The translations under genes and the position numbers were made by a program. A stretch of 32,769 nt of DNA from Lewinellaceae bacterium. Its GTDB lineage: Bacteria > Bacteroidota > Bacteroidia > Chitinophagales > Saprospiraceae. The notes beneath the pieces are model-generated. The model ran no database searches and had not been told where the DNA came from. It worked only from the letters and a program-made list of their open reading frames with translations. Location: positions 1-32,769 of the forward strand of contig JADJYW010000021.1 of assembly GCA_016719605.1 (NCBI GenBank). Direction: 5' to 3'. This document shows, one piece after another, positions 9,429-20,100 of the stretch. Position 1 is the stretch's first letter. The number at the start of each line of letters is the position of its first letter.

Positions 9429-11145
9429 ATGATGAAAAACAGAAAGAAAGGGGCGCTTGCGCCGCGATTTCCTCAAAACCGAAACCCTGCTCGGCCTCGG
9501 CGCCACCTAGCCTGGCTGTCCACCGCCGCCGCCGTGGCAAAACCGCTTGGGCAACGACCGAAGCCGATACCGCTGCCGAGGATACGCCGCCTGCGCCGCA
9601 ATCCGGCACCATCACGCTGCTGCAAACCACCGATGTGCATTGCCAGATCACCCGCACGACGAGATGTTTTGGGAAAACAACGGCATGGTGTTCCGAAAAA
9701 CGGCCGGTTATGCACAGTTTCGCCACGCTGTTCGACAAGGTTCGGAAACAAAACCCGAATACGTTTATCGCCGACACCGGCGATATGTTTCAGGGCAGCG
9801 AACTGTCGGTAAAAACCACCGGCAAGGCATTCGTGCCCATCCTCAACGCGCTCGGCTACGACCCGTACCTGCCCGGCAACTGGGAGGTAATTTATTACAA
9901 ACAGGCCATGCAAAACTGCTCGGCGGGCTGATGCGCCAAAAGTGTGCGCCAATATGTACCACGACCTCGGCGACGGCAAGCGCGGCGAACTGGTGTTTCC
10001 GCCCTACACTACCTGGTCGCGGCTGCGTAAAATCGGATTTATCGGCCTGACCGACCACCTTTGTGCCGGTGCGGCAGTCGCCAAACTACTCCAAAGGCAT
10101 TATTTACACCAAGCCGGAGGAAAGTCTCGGCCAATGGGTACAGGTGTTGCGCGAGCAGGAGCAGTGCGATTTCGTAATTGTACTGGCGCACCTCGGGCTG
10201 TCGCAGCAAGTACACTTGGCCAACCTGTCCGTATGTCAGGGCGTGGACTACATTTTCGGCGGCGACACCCACGAGCGGGTGCGCGAACCCATCGTGTGCC
10301 GGTACGCCAAAGTGGTAGAGCCGGGCGCGTTCGGTTCGTTTGTCGGGCGCCTGGAACTGGAGGTAAAAGACGGCAAGATCGTGGGCGAACGCTACGACCT
10401 TATGGAGGTAGACGCGAAAAAATACAAACCTAAAAAAGCGGTGCAGACGCTGATTGACAACCTCGAAGCGCCGTTTGTGGCGAGTATCAACAAAGTACAC
10501 GGGTATAGCACCGTGCCGCTGTACCGGTATTTTGTGGTGGAAAACACCATTGACACCCTCATCCTGGATGCACTGGACTGGCGCGTGGATGCCGAGATCG
10601 TGCTCTCCAATGGCTTCCGGTTTTGTCCGCCGCGCAATGTGGGGCCGGACGGACTCGCGCCTATCACCGAAGGGTTCATTTTCGATATGTTGCCTGTGGA
10701 TTCACAGATTCGCACCGAAAAGTGACCGGGCAACAGTTGCTGGACTGGCTGGAAAAAGAACTGAACAACGTGTTTGCGAAAGATGCCCCAAACGTTTCGG
10801 CGGCTGGGTCGTCAAGTTCAAAGGCATGCTGGTGGGAATTCATGGCGTTTGCGGAGCCAGGCAAACGTGTGCAAAAAGTAACCGTCAACGGGCAGCCGCT
10901 CGACCCCGCGCGCATCTATACGGTGGCAGCTTGCGAGCGCGACGGCGACCCGCCAACCATGCTTTGTCGCATCCAGAACGTACAGGATGCCGTAAACACG
11001 CCCTACACCCTGCACCAAACCATGCGCGACTACTTAGCCGCCAACTCCCCCGTGACGCCCAAACCGCGCGGCTACGCCAAGGTACTTGATGCGCCGCAAA
11101 CCTTGCTGACCCAAGTGACGGGTGTGGATTATACCTTTTCGGTAG
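9429..11145 (+). CDS. SoxB-like metallophosphatase/5'-nucleotidase family protein, Tat-exported
   Basis: Frame-corrected, the N-terminus is MMKNRKKGRLRRDFLKTETL and continues LGLGATSL, a twin-arginine signal (RRDFLK). The calcineurin-like metal domain shows TTDVHCQIHPHDE (about 9627), DTGDMFQGSELS (about 9775), LPGNWEV (about 9868), AHLGLSQQ (about 10189) and GGDTHERVREP (about 10258). The 5'-nucleotidase C-terminal domain follows (about 10500-11090). GNWE replaces the GNHE of ordinary 5'-nucleotidases. From memory, a Trp here and Tat export are features of SoxB, which removes sulfate from the SoxYZ carrier. The gene lies between TsdA-like and DsrE genes. Frame changes occur near 9455, 9650, 9715, 9920, 10060, 10725, 10795 and 10830. 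The end at 11145 gives VTGVDYTFR, a normal family terminus; the strict frame runs on to 11288 through low-complexity DNA. A sugar-nucleotide phosphatase role cannot be ruled out. Confidence 0.72.
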
Positions 11146-11185
11146 TGCTGCGCGATGAATTGACGTGCCCTGCCTGTGAAAATAC

Positions 11186-11275
11186 CCTCCAACCAGCAAC
11201 CTCCAACCCTCCAACCAGACCTCAACCTTCCAACCATCTAACCTTCCAACCAGCAACCTTCCAACCTTTTCAACC
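11186..11275. repeat. Low-complexity CCAACC-rich tandem repeat
   Basis: About 90 bases consist of degenerate 10-11-base units built on CCTTCCAACC, directly before the start at 11276. The strict extension of the SoxB-like frame through it gives a Pro/Thr/Asn-rich tail that is unlikely to be real. Confidence 0.7.
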
Positions 11276-11506
11276 ATGCAAGCACTGAACGACTGGAAAC
11301 TCATCCTCATCGCCTGCCTGACGGTAGGGCTGACGCCCTTTTTCCCGGAGCCGCACATTTGGGGCAACCTGCTGGGTGGCGGGCGGCGCCGGGTATGAAA
11401 CCCGATGGACTGGTTTGATCTGAGTATGCACGGTTTGCCGTGGCTGCTGCTGCTGCGGCTGGTTGGGTTGTGGATGTGGCAAAAAGTGGTATCCAAACCG
11501 AACTGA
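11276..11506 (+). CDS. Small two-helix membrane protein between SoxB-like and DsrE genes
   Basis: After correction of two frameshifts (near 11375 and 11405) the product has about 76 residues. The first helix is NDWKLILIACLTVGLTPFF, then a hydrophilic turn PEPHIWGNL plus WVAGGAGMKPMDWFDLSMHG, then the second helix LPWLLLLRLVGLWMW. The Trp-rich central loop with HIWG and MDWFDL looks like a conserved motif and not random sequence, which argues for a true gene despite its size. It begins 130 bases after the SoxB-like stop and ends 14 bases before the DsrE-family gene, so co-transcription is likely. I know no assigned function. Its place suggests a membrane partner in sulfur oxidation, which is inference only. 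Confidence 0.6.
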
Positions 11507-11520
11507 TAAAATTTTTTAAG

Positions 11521-11937
11521 ATGAAATTTATACTTCCGCTATTCGCTTTCGTGCTCTCGTTTTCCACCATTTCAGCCCAAACGGATGCTGTGGATAACAC
11601 GCGCTACCAGATTGTTTTCCACCTGACTTCCGGCGACACGCTGGCCCACAAGGCGCTCGTCAAACAACTAAACAACCTGCTCCATGCAGCGCCAAAATCC
11701 CGGATCGAAGTCGTCACGGCATGGGTATCCATTTCCTTGTGACCGAAAACGCAGCAAGCCGCCGGTATTCGCGATTTGAAAGCCCGTGGCGTGGATTTTG
11801 TCGGCTGTGAAAATACCCTGCGCGAACGCAAAATCAACCGCGCCGAACTGATGCCGGAAGTGCGCACCGTGCCGGCAGGCATCATCGAAATCGTGAAAAA
11901 GCAGCGGAAGAAGTGGGCGTATATCAAGGCAGGGTAG
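11521..11937 (+). CDS. DsrE-family protein, exported
   Basis: A signal peptide (MKFILPLFAFVLSFSTISAQ) precedes a DsrE/DsrF-like fold: YQIVFHLTSGDTLAHKALVK, a strand RIEVVTHG-like region, then AGIRDLKARGVDFVGCENTL and TVPAGIIEIVKKQRKKWAYI. The Cys in VGCENTL (about 11807) lies where sulfur-accepting DsrE-like proteins often have a reactive Cys. Members take part in sulfur relay and reduced-sulfur oxidation; secreted forms are common in Bacteroidota and mostly uncharacterised. Length is 139 codons. Two compensating indels around 11715-11750 leave both ends in the same frame. It starts 14 bases after the small membrane protein, so it closes the probable sulfur operon. Confidence 0.78.
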
Positions 11938-11957
11938 GGCGAATGTGGTGATTGGCC

Positions 11958-11965
11958 TACCTTAG
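11958..11965 (+). promoter_or_regulatory. Possible -7 element before the GH3 gene
   Basis: TACCTTAG matches TAnnTTTG at seven of eight positions and lies 18 bases before the start at 11983. No -33 TTG at the right distance is seen. Confidence 0.35.
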
Positions 11966-11982
11966 GCCCCCAAACCACACGC

Positions 11983-14213
11983 ATGATGTTCCGTTTTTTC
12001 CCACGCCCAATACCCTTTTTAAAAACCGTTTTGATCGCAATCGGCATGATGGCCGGATCGGCTGTTTTTGCGCAAGCGAACAAAAATATCCCCTTTTGGG
12101 ACACCAATCTGACGTTCCAGCAACGCGCCGACGATATCGTCGGCAGGCTCACGCTGGACGAAAAAGTAGCGCAGATGCTGCATGCGGCGCCGGCAATCCC
12201 GCGGTTCGGAATACCGGCCTACAACTGGTGGAACGAGGCGCTGCACGGCGTGGCCCGCACGCCGTTTCCCGTCACGTCCTTCCCGCAAGCCATCGGCATG
12301 GCCGCTACCTGGGATACCGCGTCGCTCAAAATGATGGCGCACTACACGGCGCTGGAAGGTCGCGCTATTCAAAACAAAGCCATCGCCCTGGGTCGCACCC
12401 ACGAGGAATACCTCGGGCTGACCTACTGGACGCCCAATATCAACATCTTTCGGGACCCGCGCTGGGGCCGCGGACAGGAAACCTACGGCGAAGACCCGTT
12501 CCTGACGGCCGCACTCGGCACTGCGTTCGTGCAGGGTTTGCAGGGCGACGACCCCAAATACCTGAAAGCGGCCGCCTGCGCCAAGCACTTTGCCGTACAC
12601 AGTGGCCCCGAATTGACGCGCCATTCCGACAATTTCAATACCTCCGACTACGACCTCTGGGATACCTATCTGCCGGCGTTTCGGGCATTGGTTACAAAGG
12701 CAGGTGTAGCCGGAGTAATGTGCGCATACAATGCCTACCGCACGCAACCTTGCTGCGCCAATGACCTGCTGATGAACGACATTTTGCGCAAGCAATGGAA
12801 CTTCACGGGCTATGCCGTCAGCGATTGCTGGGCGGTGGCTGATTTTTCGGTTACCACAAAACCCACCCCGACGCCCTGCATTCGGCGGTGGATGCCCTGC
12901 TCCACGGCACGGACGTGGAGTGCGGGAACTCGACGTATAAACCCTGCTCGATGCGGCAAAACCGTCTGGTTCAGGAAGCAGATTTGGATGCGTCCCTCCG
13001 CCGGCTGTTTATGATCCGCCTGCGCCTGGGGATGTTCGATCCGGTTTCCATGGTACCGTATGCCCAAACGCCGGAATCGGTGCTGGAAGCCCCCGCCCAT
13101 CAGGCGCATGCGCTGAAAATGGCCCGGCAGTCCATCGTGCTTTTGAAAAATGAAACAACACCTTGCCGCTGGGTAAAAATTGAAAAAAATTACGGTTTTA
13201 GGCCCAAATGCTGTCGACACCACTGTCTTGCTGGGCAATTACAACGGCACGCCTTCTCGCGTGGTTTCCGTGTTGCAAGGCATCCGGGACAAGGTCGGGG
13301 CGGATACGGAGATCGTTTACGAAGAGGCCATTCCGTTCACCCGGGACAGCGTGGACGATAAACTCCGGACTGATTTCAGCGATTTGGCCCGACGTATGCA
13401 CGATGCGGATGTGATTATTTTCGCCGGCGGGATATCGCCGCAACTGGAAGGCGAGGCGCTGAAAGTGGAAATCAAGGGTTTCAGCGGAGGCGACCGAACG
13501 ACGATTCACCTGCCGGAAACACAAACCGAACTGCTCCGGCACCTGAAAGCCACCGGCAAACCGCTCATTTTTGTGTTGCTGACGGGCAGTGCCATAGCCA
13601 TGCCTTGGGCGGATGAAAACATTCCGGCTATTTTGAATGCCTGGTATGGCGGACAAAGCGCCGGTACAGCCATCGCCGATGTGCTGTTTGGCGACTACAA
13701 CCCGGCAGGCCGTTTGCCGGTCACGTTTTACCGCAGCGATGCCGACCTGCCGATATCAAAAACTACGACATGGCCAACCGCACCTACCGGTATTTCCGGG
13801 GAGTGCCCTTGTACCCGTTCGGCTACGGACTGAGTTTCACCACATTCCGATACAGCCGGCTCAACGTGCCGCGCACGGTGGCTGCAGGGAACCCGCTCAC
13901 CGTTTCCGTTACGGTGAAGAATACCGGAAAAATGGACGGCGAGGAGGTGGTACAACTCTACCTGACGCACCCTGATGTGTCGGGGAAAGCGCCCATCCGG
14001 GCCTTGAAAGGTTTTCAGCGCATTGCCCTGCGGGCCGGAGAAAGCCGGAAGGTAGCGTTTACGCTGACGCCCGAAGACCTGTCGCTGGTGGATGCCCGGG
14101 GCCAATTTTATGCCCCCAAAGGGAAAGTCGTTCTGAGCATTGGCGGCGGCCAGCCGGGGCAACGGCACAACACGAGCGGAACGGTACAGGTGCGCAGTTT
14201 TATCGTGGAATAG
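11983..14213 (+). CDS. Glycoside hydrolase family 3 (beta-glucosidase/xylosidase type)
   Basis: A signal peptide (FLKTVLIAIGMMAGSAVFAQ) is followed by the GH3 catalytic barrel: VGRLTLDEKVAQML, YNWWNEALHGVART, PNINIFRDPRWGRGQETYGE and AACAKHFAVHSGPE. The likely nucleophile is Asp281 in YAVSDCWAV (codon 12823-12825). The second domain (LGPNAVDTTVLLGNYNGTP, FAGGISPQLEGE) follows from about 13180, and the C-terminal fibronectin-III-like domain is GEEVVQLYLTHP, ending RSFIVE. YNWWNEALHG and the Cys after the nucleophile are usual in the xylosidase-like branch. It would release terminal sugars from xylo- or gluco-oligosaccharides in the periplasm or at the cell surface. The frame changes near 12850, 12930, 13160 and 13755. 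Corrected length is about 743 residues, normal for the family. It is not obviously linked to the sulfur genes. Confidence 0.88.
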
Positions 14214-14280
14214 GGTTTTTATAGAATAAGCCCTCCCTCTGCGACACAACTCCACTGTACCACCACCCGACCCGCTCTTG

Positions 14281-16788
14281 CTAAGCCATGCTCGCCGCGC
14301 GCGTATGTACCGTGTACATTCCCGCCGAAGCGCCTGCCTCGCGCAGGCTGACGGTTAGTTGCAAATCCGCTACGGCAGGTATGCTATTTTCCCAAATCAA
14401 CTTACCCATGTCATTGAAAATCGAAATGGTTACCGCCTCGCCCGCGAAGTCGCCGAGATCAGCCTGATTCGGTCGGTGGTGGGGTTGGGTTGTACGTTTA
14501 GAGTATTGAGTTTTGAATCTTGAGTTGCCGTAGCATCCTCGGTTTGTGGTTGTCGGCTTTCCGCGCCCTGCGGCCCGAAATTATTCCCCTGCACGGTGAT
14601 GACCTGTGTGGCCGTGGCGGTATTTCCGCACAAATCCGCTGCCCGCCAGGTGCGCGTGACGGTGTAGTTGTTTGCGCAACCACTGCCCGATGCCACATTA
14701 CCCAGAAAGGTGATCTGCACATAACCGCCGCAATTGTCGGTGGCGGTGGGTTGAGCAACGGCGGCAAAGGCTGGTTGCACGAAATAGTCACCGGTGCCGG
14801 TACGGATGTAAAAAATGCCGGCGTGCCGGTGTCCTGCACCTGAATGGTTTGCGTGGCGGCCGTGCTGTTGCCGCACACGTCAGTAGCCCGCCAGGTGCGC
14901 CGGAGTTGGTAACTACCCGGGCAAGCGCCGCTCACGGTGCTTTGGCCGAGGTAGGCGATGGTCACATTTCCGGCACAGCCGTCGGAGGCGGTGGGGGTAC
15001 CTACCGCCGGTGGCGTGGCATTGCAGGCGATGGTCACGTTGGGCGGCACGTTGAGTACTGGTTTGCCGTTGTCTACCACGGTGATGCGCTGCGAAATCGA
15101 GCGGGTGTTGCCGCAGTTGTCGGAGGCGGTCCAGCGGCGGGTGAGGGTGTAGGCATTGGCGCAGGCGCCGTTGGTTTTGGTTTGGCCGTTGTATACGACG
15201 GTGGGGTAGAGCGTGCAATTGTCGGTAGCAACCGGCGAAGCCTGCGCCGGTATTGCGCTGCACTGCACAGTGATATTGGCAGGGACATTGGTAAAATTCG
15301 GTTTCTGCGTATCAATCACCGAGATGCGCTGTGTGGCGGTTTTGGTGTTGCCGCTCAGGTCGGTGGCCGTCCACTTGCGAATGAGCGTATAGGCATCGAA
15401 GCAACTGCCATTCGTGCGGGTCTGGCCATTGTAGGCCACGATAACTGCGCCGCCGCAACCGTCCGAAGCGATGGCGGTACCTACAGCCGGTACACTGTTG
15501 CACTGCACCGTCAGGTTGGCGGGTACAAAGGCGAACACCGGCAGTGTGGTATCGTATACCGAGATGGTTTGCGTGCAGTCGTGTTGTTTCCCACAGCATC
15601 GGTGATGCGGTAGGTACGGACGACGTTGTAGCGGTTGGGACTGCTGTAATCACTCGGCAGCGCGTCGCCGACGTGATTTTTTGAAAACGAAATGCAGTTG
15701 TCGGAACCGGTAACAAGATTGCTGTTTGCCGCCGGAAAGCCACTCGTGCAGGAAACGGTAACGGAATTGGGGCAACATCGCCGTGGGCGGCTCGTTGTCG
15801 GAAACCATAACGGTAAACGAACAGGCGCCGGGGCTTGATCCGCCCATCGTGTAGGTCGCCGTGGTGGAGCCTTTGTAAAACTTTGAATCTGCGGTATCTG
15901 CCCCGAGCCGCTGCCGGTAGTGGCGCCGGTCAGTTGGTACGTCAGGTCGTATAACGCGCACAGGTTGGGTAATGCAACGCCCGTTCGGTTCGCCTCGGCG
16001 CCACAGTCGCCTGTGCCGTTGGAGTTGGTCAGGTAGGTTTGGTTGGGCGGGCACACCAGTGGTGGCAACGCGGCATTTTTTACCACCGTCACCGTGATGC
16101 GCTGTAGATCAGACAGATTCGAGGCATCCGCTACTTTTACGTCCACCTCGTAGTGGTTGTCCATGTCGTTGTCTGCCGGGTTGGCAACATCGGGGACAAA
16201 ATTATTCCACGACAACACGCCCGTGACCGGGTTGATGCTGAACCGCGAAGCGTCCGCACCACCAACAATGCTGTACGTCAGGCCACTGCCTTCGCTATTC
16301 TGCTTGTCCGAAGTCTGCACATCCAGCACATCGTTGCAGGTGCCCGCTGCATAATGCACCGCCGCGAGGGAGTAAATCAATGGCCGGTCGCCCTGCACAA
16401 ACCGGATCGGGAACGGATCGGCAATGCGGCCCAGCGCCAGGTGGTGTTTGAAAACTATCGTGTCCACCGACTCATAAATTTTGTTTTCGGCGCCGAGGTA
16501 GGCGCGGAAATACAACGTGTCGCCTTTGTAGGCATCGGAGCACAAACTCAGGAAGTAAAATGCCTGACCGCTGATTTGCACCGGCGTTGCGTATCCCCGG
16601 ATTTGCCCCCGGGAATACACCGCGACATGGTTGTTCAGCAAATGATCCGGCACACCGTTGACCTGGATTTGGGCTACCATCGTCATGCTGAACTGGCAAG
16701 ATTCCATGGCTATACTCCAGCCGCCCGGCTGGGCGTACGCAGTGGCGGTGCAGAACAGGAAGATTATGAGATGTATTGGGTTTTTCAT
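14281..16788 (-). CDS. Secreted HYR-repeat protein with T9SS sorting domain
   Basis: The start at 16788 gives MKNPIHLIIFLFCTATAYAQ, a signal peptide. The N-terminal third has a cadherin-like segment (SRFSINPVTGVLSWNNFVPD). It is followed by about five or six HYR-type Ig-like repeats of 80-85 residues with the pattern VPANITVQC...DNC...YNGQ...TLTRRWTASDNCGNT...QRITVVD, each with paired Cys. The C-terminus from about 14510 is a T9SS domain: LNVQPNPTTDRIRL, then GEAVTISIFNDMGKLIWENS, ending in TRAASMA. Corrected length is about 836 residues. Frame changes occur near 15560, 15900, 14700 and 14460. Repeats of this kind usually build extended cell-surface or secreted adhesins; the partner is unknown. 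It ends tail to tail with the GH3 gene, 67 bases apart. Confidence 0.8.
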
Positions 16789-16805
16789 GTTGTTGTACAT
16801 TAATT

Positions 16806-16933
16806 GCGCTTGAGGGGATGGTACGCGGATGCCACGGATGAGATACGGATTTTGCGGCTTCGCCGCCGGAGTATTTTTGACAAAACAAATCCGCATTTTA
16901 TCCGTGGCATCCGCGTACCATCCCTCACAAGCG
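16806..16933. repeat. Long inverted repeat, about 48-bp arms
   Basis: The left arm (16806-16853) contains GATGGTACGCGGATGCCACG; the right arm (16886-16933) is its inverted copy with CGTGGCATCCGCGTACCATC. A 32-base spacer has its own GC-rich stem. Mismatches are few. The element begins 17 bases before the HYR start codon, reading on the minus strand, so it lies in the leader or promoter. Confidence 0.7.
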
Positions 16934-17171
16934 CAATAAATCAAATTACTCCTTGACGCCCTGCTTGGTGTTTTCACCAAGCAGCCTCGTGTAGTGCCGC
17001 TTGGTGAAAAACACCAAGCGGGGCGGAAACAAATCCGCATTTTATCCGTGGCATCCGCGTACCATCCCTCACAAGCGCAATAAATCAAATTACTCCTTGA
17101 CGCCCTGCTTGGTGTTTTCACCAAGCAGCCCCGCGTAGTGCCGCTTGGTGAAAACACCAAGCGGGGCGGAA
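16885..17171. repeat. 144-base tandem duplication carrying paired hairpins
   Basis: Copy one is 16885-17028 and copy two is 17029-17171, with only about three differences. Each copy holds two 10-bp hairpins: CTGCTTGGTG/CACCAAGCAG with loop TTTT (16961-16984 in copy one) and CCGCTTGGTG/CACCAAGCGG with an A-rich loop (16997-17021). The two hairpins are nearly inverted copies of each other, like a REP doublet. Confidence 0.85.
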
Positions 17172-17190
17172 GTAAATCAAAATCAATCCT

Positions 17191-20100
17191 TCACCACTTT
17201 TTAGCCGCAATCCCCTCCGCCGTTTCCACCCGCACGAAGTATACGCCCGCGCTCACAGAACCGGCATTCCAGCGGAAGGTGTTCAAGCCCGGTACGGCAT
17301 CCATTTTCTGTTGCAGTACCACGCGGCCCATCATGTCCGTCACCGAAATCCGCGCTTCCTGTGCATGTTCGCAGCCGAACAGAACGGTCGTCGCATCGGT
17401 GAACGGGTTGGGACGCACGCTGAGGAATATCTCCGCCGGCACTTCGGCCACACCGGTGGTTTGCAGGGTGAACGGCACGGGCGCCAATACACTGCCCGAG
17501 TGTTGGTTGGCGGTGAAAAACAGCGTTTCCGCCAGATCGCTAACCGTGTTTCCAGCCGCATCGAACAGTTTGAATTGCAACTGCTCGCCCAAGGTATTGG
17601 CGTACACGGTGAAGAAAAACAGGTATGCGTCGAGCGGCTCGATGTAGATCGCCTGCGCCGAACCACGCAGTTCATTGCCGGCAAACACCCCGATTTCGTG
17701 TCTTTCCAGCGTGGCGTTTTGTCCGCCGGCGGCAAGCATACTCACCACGGTCATGGTGTGCTCAAATTTCGTCGGATCAACCGACCAGTGCAGCAGCGCC
17801 GTTGGAGCCGTTTCGCCGCGTGCCTGTGCAGGGTTGTCCGTGAAGTTTGCCGGATAGGTGATCGTACCCGGGTTGCTGATTTTCAACTGATAGCCCTTGG
17901 GCGGTTCCAGGAATTGCAGCGAACCCAACCAGCCGAAACCGGCGATGTACTGCGCAAATTCCGTTTGTCCTTTGATGATGTCGCCGTTCAGCGGCGTGAG
18001 GCCGCCGAGCGCCACCGACACGGGCAAGGCGTAGTTAGGCACATAACCCACCCAGTTCCAGCCCGCCGATACGGGGATATTCAGGGCAGCAGGGTCAATC
18101 AAGGCCCCGCGCATCTGGATGGTGTCGGGTACGTCGGCGCGGTACTGGAACATGCCGGTGTTGTTGATGGCTGCCAGCGAACCTAACCAGCCGCCGGCGT
18201 ATTCCGAAAACGTCGTCTGATTTTTGAACAGGTCGTTCTCCGGATGCTGGAGCGATGCCAGGGCTGCGTTCAGCGACGGGTCGGGGTGCAGCAGGTTGAA
18301 CGAAATCCAGTTCCAGCCGGTCGTCAGCGGGATGTCGCGGCGCACCATGCTGTTGGTATGCAGCACAGTGGGGCTGCCGACGGTGCCGATCACGTTGTCC
18401 ACCTCAAACTGAATTGTTCGATCACTTCGCCGCAGCGCAAGCAGGCCGAACATCCCAGATTTCAAACTTGACGGGCTTGCTGTCATCGGTATCGTTGCCA
18501 CACGGTCGCAAACACGCGGTACTGGGTACCGAGCGGCGGAAACGTAGGCAGCAATTGCACCTTGCCGAGGCCGCGCAGTTCGCCGTCAATGAACGCCGCT
18601 ACGATGTCTTCCTCGTCGGTGCTGAGTTGGCCTTCGATGTCGAGTTTCAGCGAAAAGTTCATCGTGCGGGAAAGCGGCGGGGCTAAACACCCAGTCGGGC
18701 GACTCCGCACAGCACGCGGCAATTGACGATGAGCGGCTCTTTGCCTTCGGAGCGTTGATAAAAATGGTGTCGAGATACCGCCCGAAAACCAGTGTGCTGT
18801 CAAACTCGAAGGTGATCAGTTCCGACGCGCCGGCGGAATCACGCCGACGCTGGGGTACACGCGTACCCAGGCCGGGATGCCCTCGATGGTGTAGGCCGTG
18901 GCCCGTCCGCCATCGTTGAGGATGCGGCGTGTCACGGTCACGAACTCGGGTTTGCGCTTGGTCACTTTACGTTCCCGCCATCCCAGCGGATGGGGTTGCG
19001 GTCCACGAAGAACTCGCACTCGGCATGGCTGAAGTTGTTGCTCGCCAGGTCCTTGATGTTGTCAATTTCCACCCGTAGCACCTTGTTTTCGAGGAAACGG
19101 TTGGGCACGTTGGGTACAATGATGATCTTGTCGCCCTGGCAAGTGAAAACAGCATCCACGAGGTCGCCCGTTTCGGTGTCGTACAGCCCCACGTTGTTGT
19201 TGTTGAACTGATCGGCGGCAATGAGGATATCGCAGCGGATGGGTTCGGTGAACTGGATGGAAATTTCGTCGCCAAGGGAAAGTATGCCATCGGCCGGTTG
19301 TGGCACCCCGAAAATCTCGGGCGGCGTGCGCTCGATCTCGGCCCTCAATCACATGCGAAATACCGGAATTCAGACCGCCAAAACACTGGGCGACAGCCCT
19401 GACTTCGTACTCGCCGTCCGCCAGGCCGGCAGTGTTCCATTGTATGATTTCAAAAACAGCGCCTAACTGAGCCTTCGGCACTTCAATAATGTTGATCCAG
19501 GCGCCGTCACCTTGTTTCCGGCGGTACTGTACCCGGATCAATTCAAGATCGCCGTCATTAATATCATAGCTGTTCAGCGTTACAAATAATACACTCCCGT
19601 CAGCAGGAGTGAGTACCCAGTTTTGCAGGGGGAAACCGATGTCAACACGGCTGCAAGGCTCCTGAAAATAGACATCAACTAAGAACTTCTGGTAAAACTT
19701 GGCGCTGATTGTGTCCAGACCGAGCGCTACGCCCCGAGCGTCTTCGCACCCGAGTAAATAGCAAATTCAAGGTCCGTGTAGTCGAATTCGACAGGGCCGC
19801 GCTCCACGGTAACCGTAACTTCTTGCCCTTGTGCATAAGGCAACCCGAACGGCCGGTCGGTAGCGCCACCGCCTTGTACTTTTACGATTGCACCTTTAGC
19901 ATTGCTTTCGGGAATCAGGCCGAACAGGTACTCCCGGGTTTCTTCCGTTTGTGAAATATTGCCCAACGTAAAGGTGAATACTGCCGGATCGTTCATCGGC
20001 ACATTGGCAATCACCTGTTTGTCAACAGCCAACGATACTTGCTCGCGTGGCACCGTAGTTTTTTCATACGGACAGGAAGAGGCGCCCGATTTTGTAGTGA

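Larger units (their letters stand above)
16789..17190. other. Intergenic region of nested repeats upstream of the HYR gene
   Basis: No gene is seen in these 400 bases between two minus-strand T9SS genes. They hold one large inverted repeat (16799-16940) and a 144-base tandem duplication (16885-17171) with palindromic doublets. Confidence 0.75.

Noticed and set aside
11146..11288. C-terminal tail on the SoxB-like protein
   Set aside because: The DNA is a low-complexity CCAACC repeat and the family normally ends near VTGVDYTFR.
11175..11825. 15-base exact match CTGTGAAAATACCCT at about 11175-11189 and 11805-11820
   Set aside because: It may be a chance match, or a trace of duplicated DsrE sequence, but it is too short to support either.
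12019..12795. 258-residue minus-strand frame across the GH3 gene
   Set aside because: It is a shadow of the catalytic domain on the other strand.
14214..14280. Bidirectional terminator between the convergent GH3 and HYR genes
   Set aside because: No clear hairpin with T runs is visible in the 67 bases.
14849..15613. 254-residue plus-strand Gly/Arg-rich frame
   Set aside because: It is antisense to the HYR repeats, whose periodic codons keep the opposite strand open.
16789..17160. N-terminal extension of the HYR frame with a duplicated FSPSGTTRGCLVKTPSRASR-like peptide
   Set aside because: It is the translation of the 144-base tandem repeat; the signal peptide starts at 16788.
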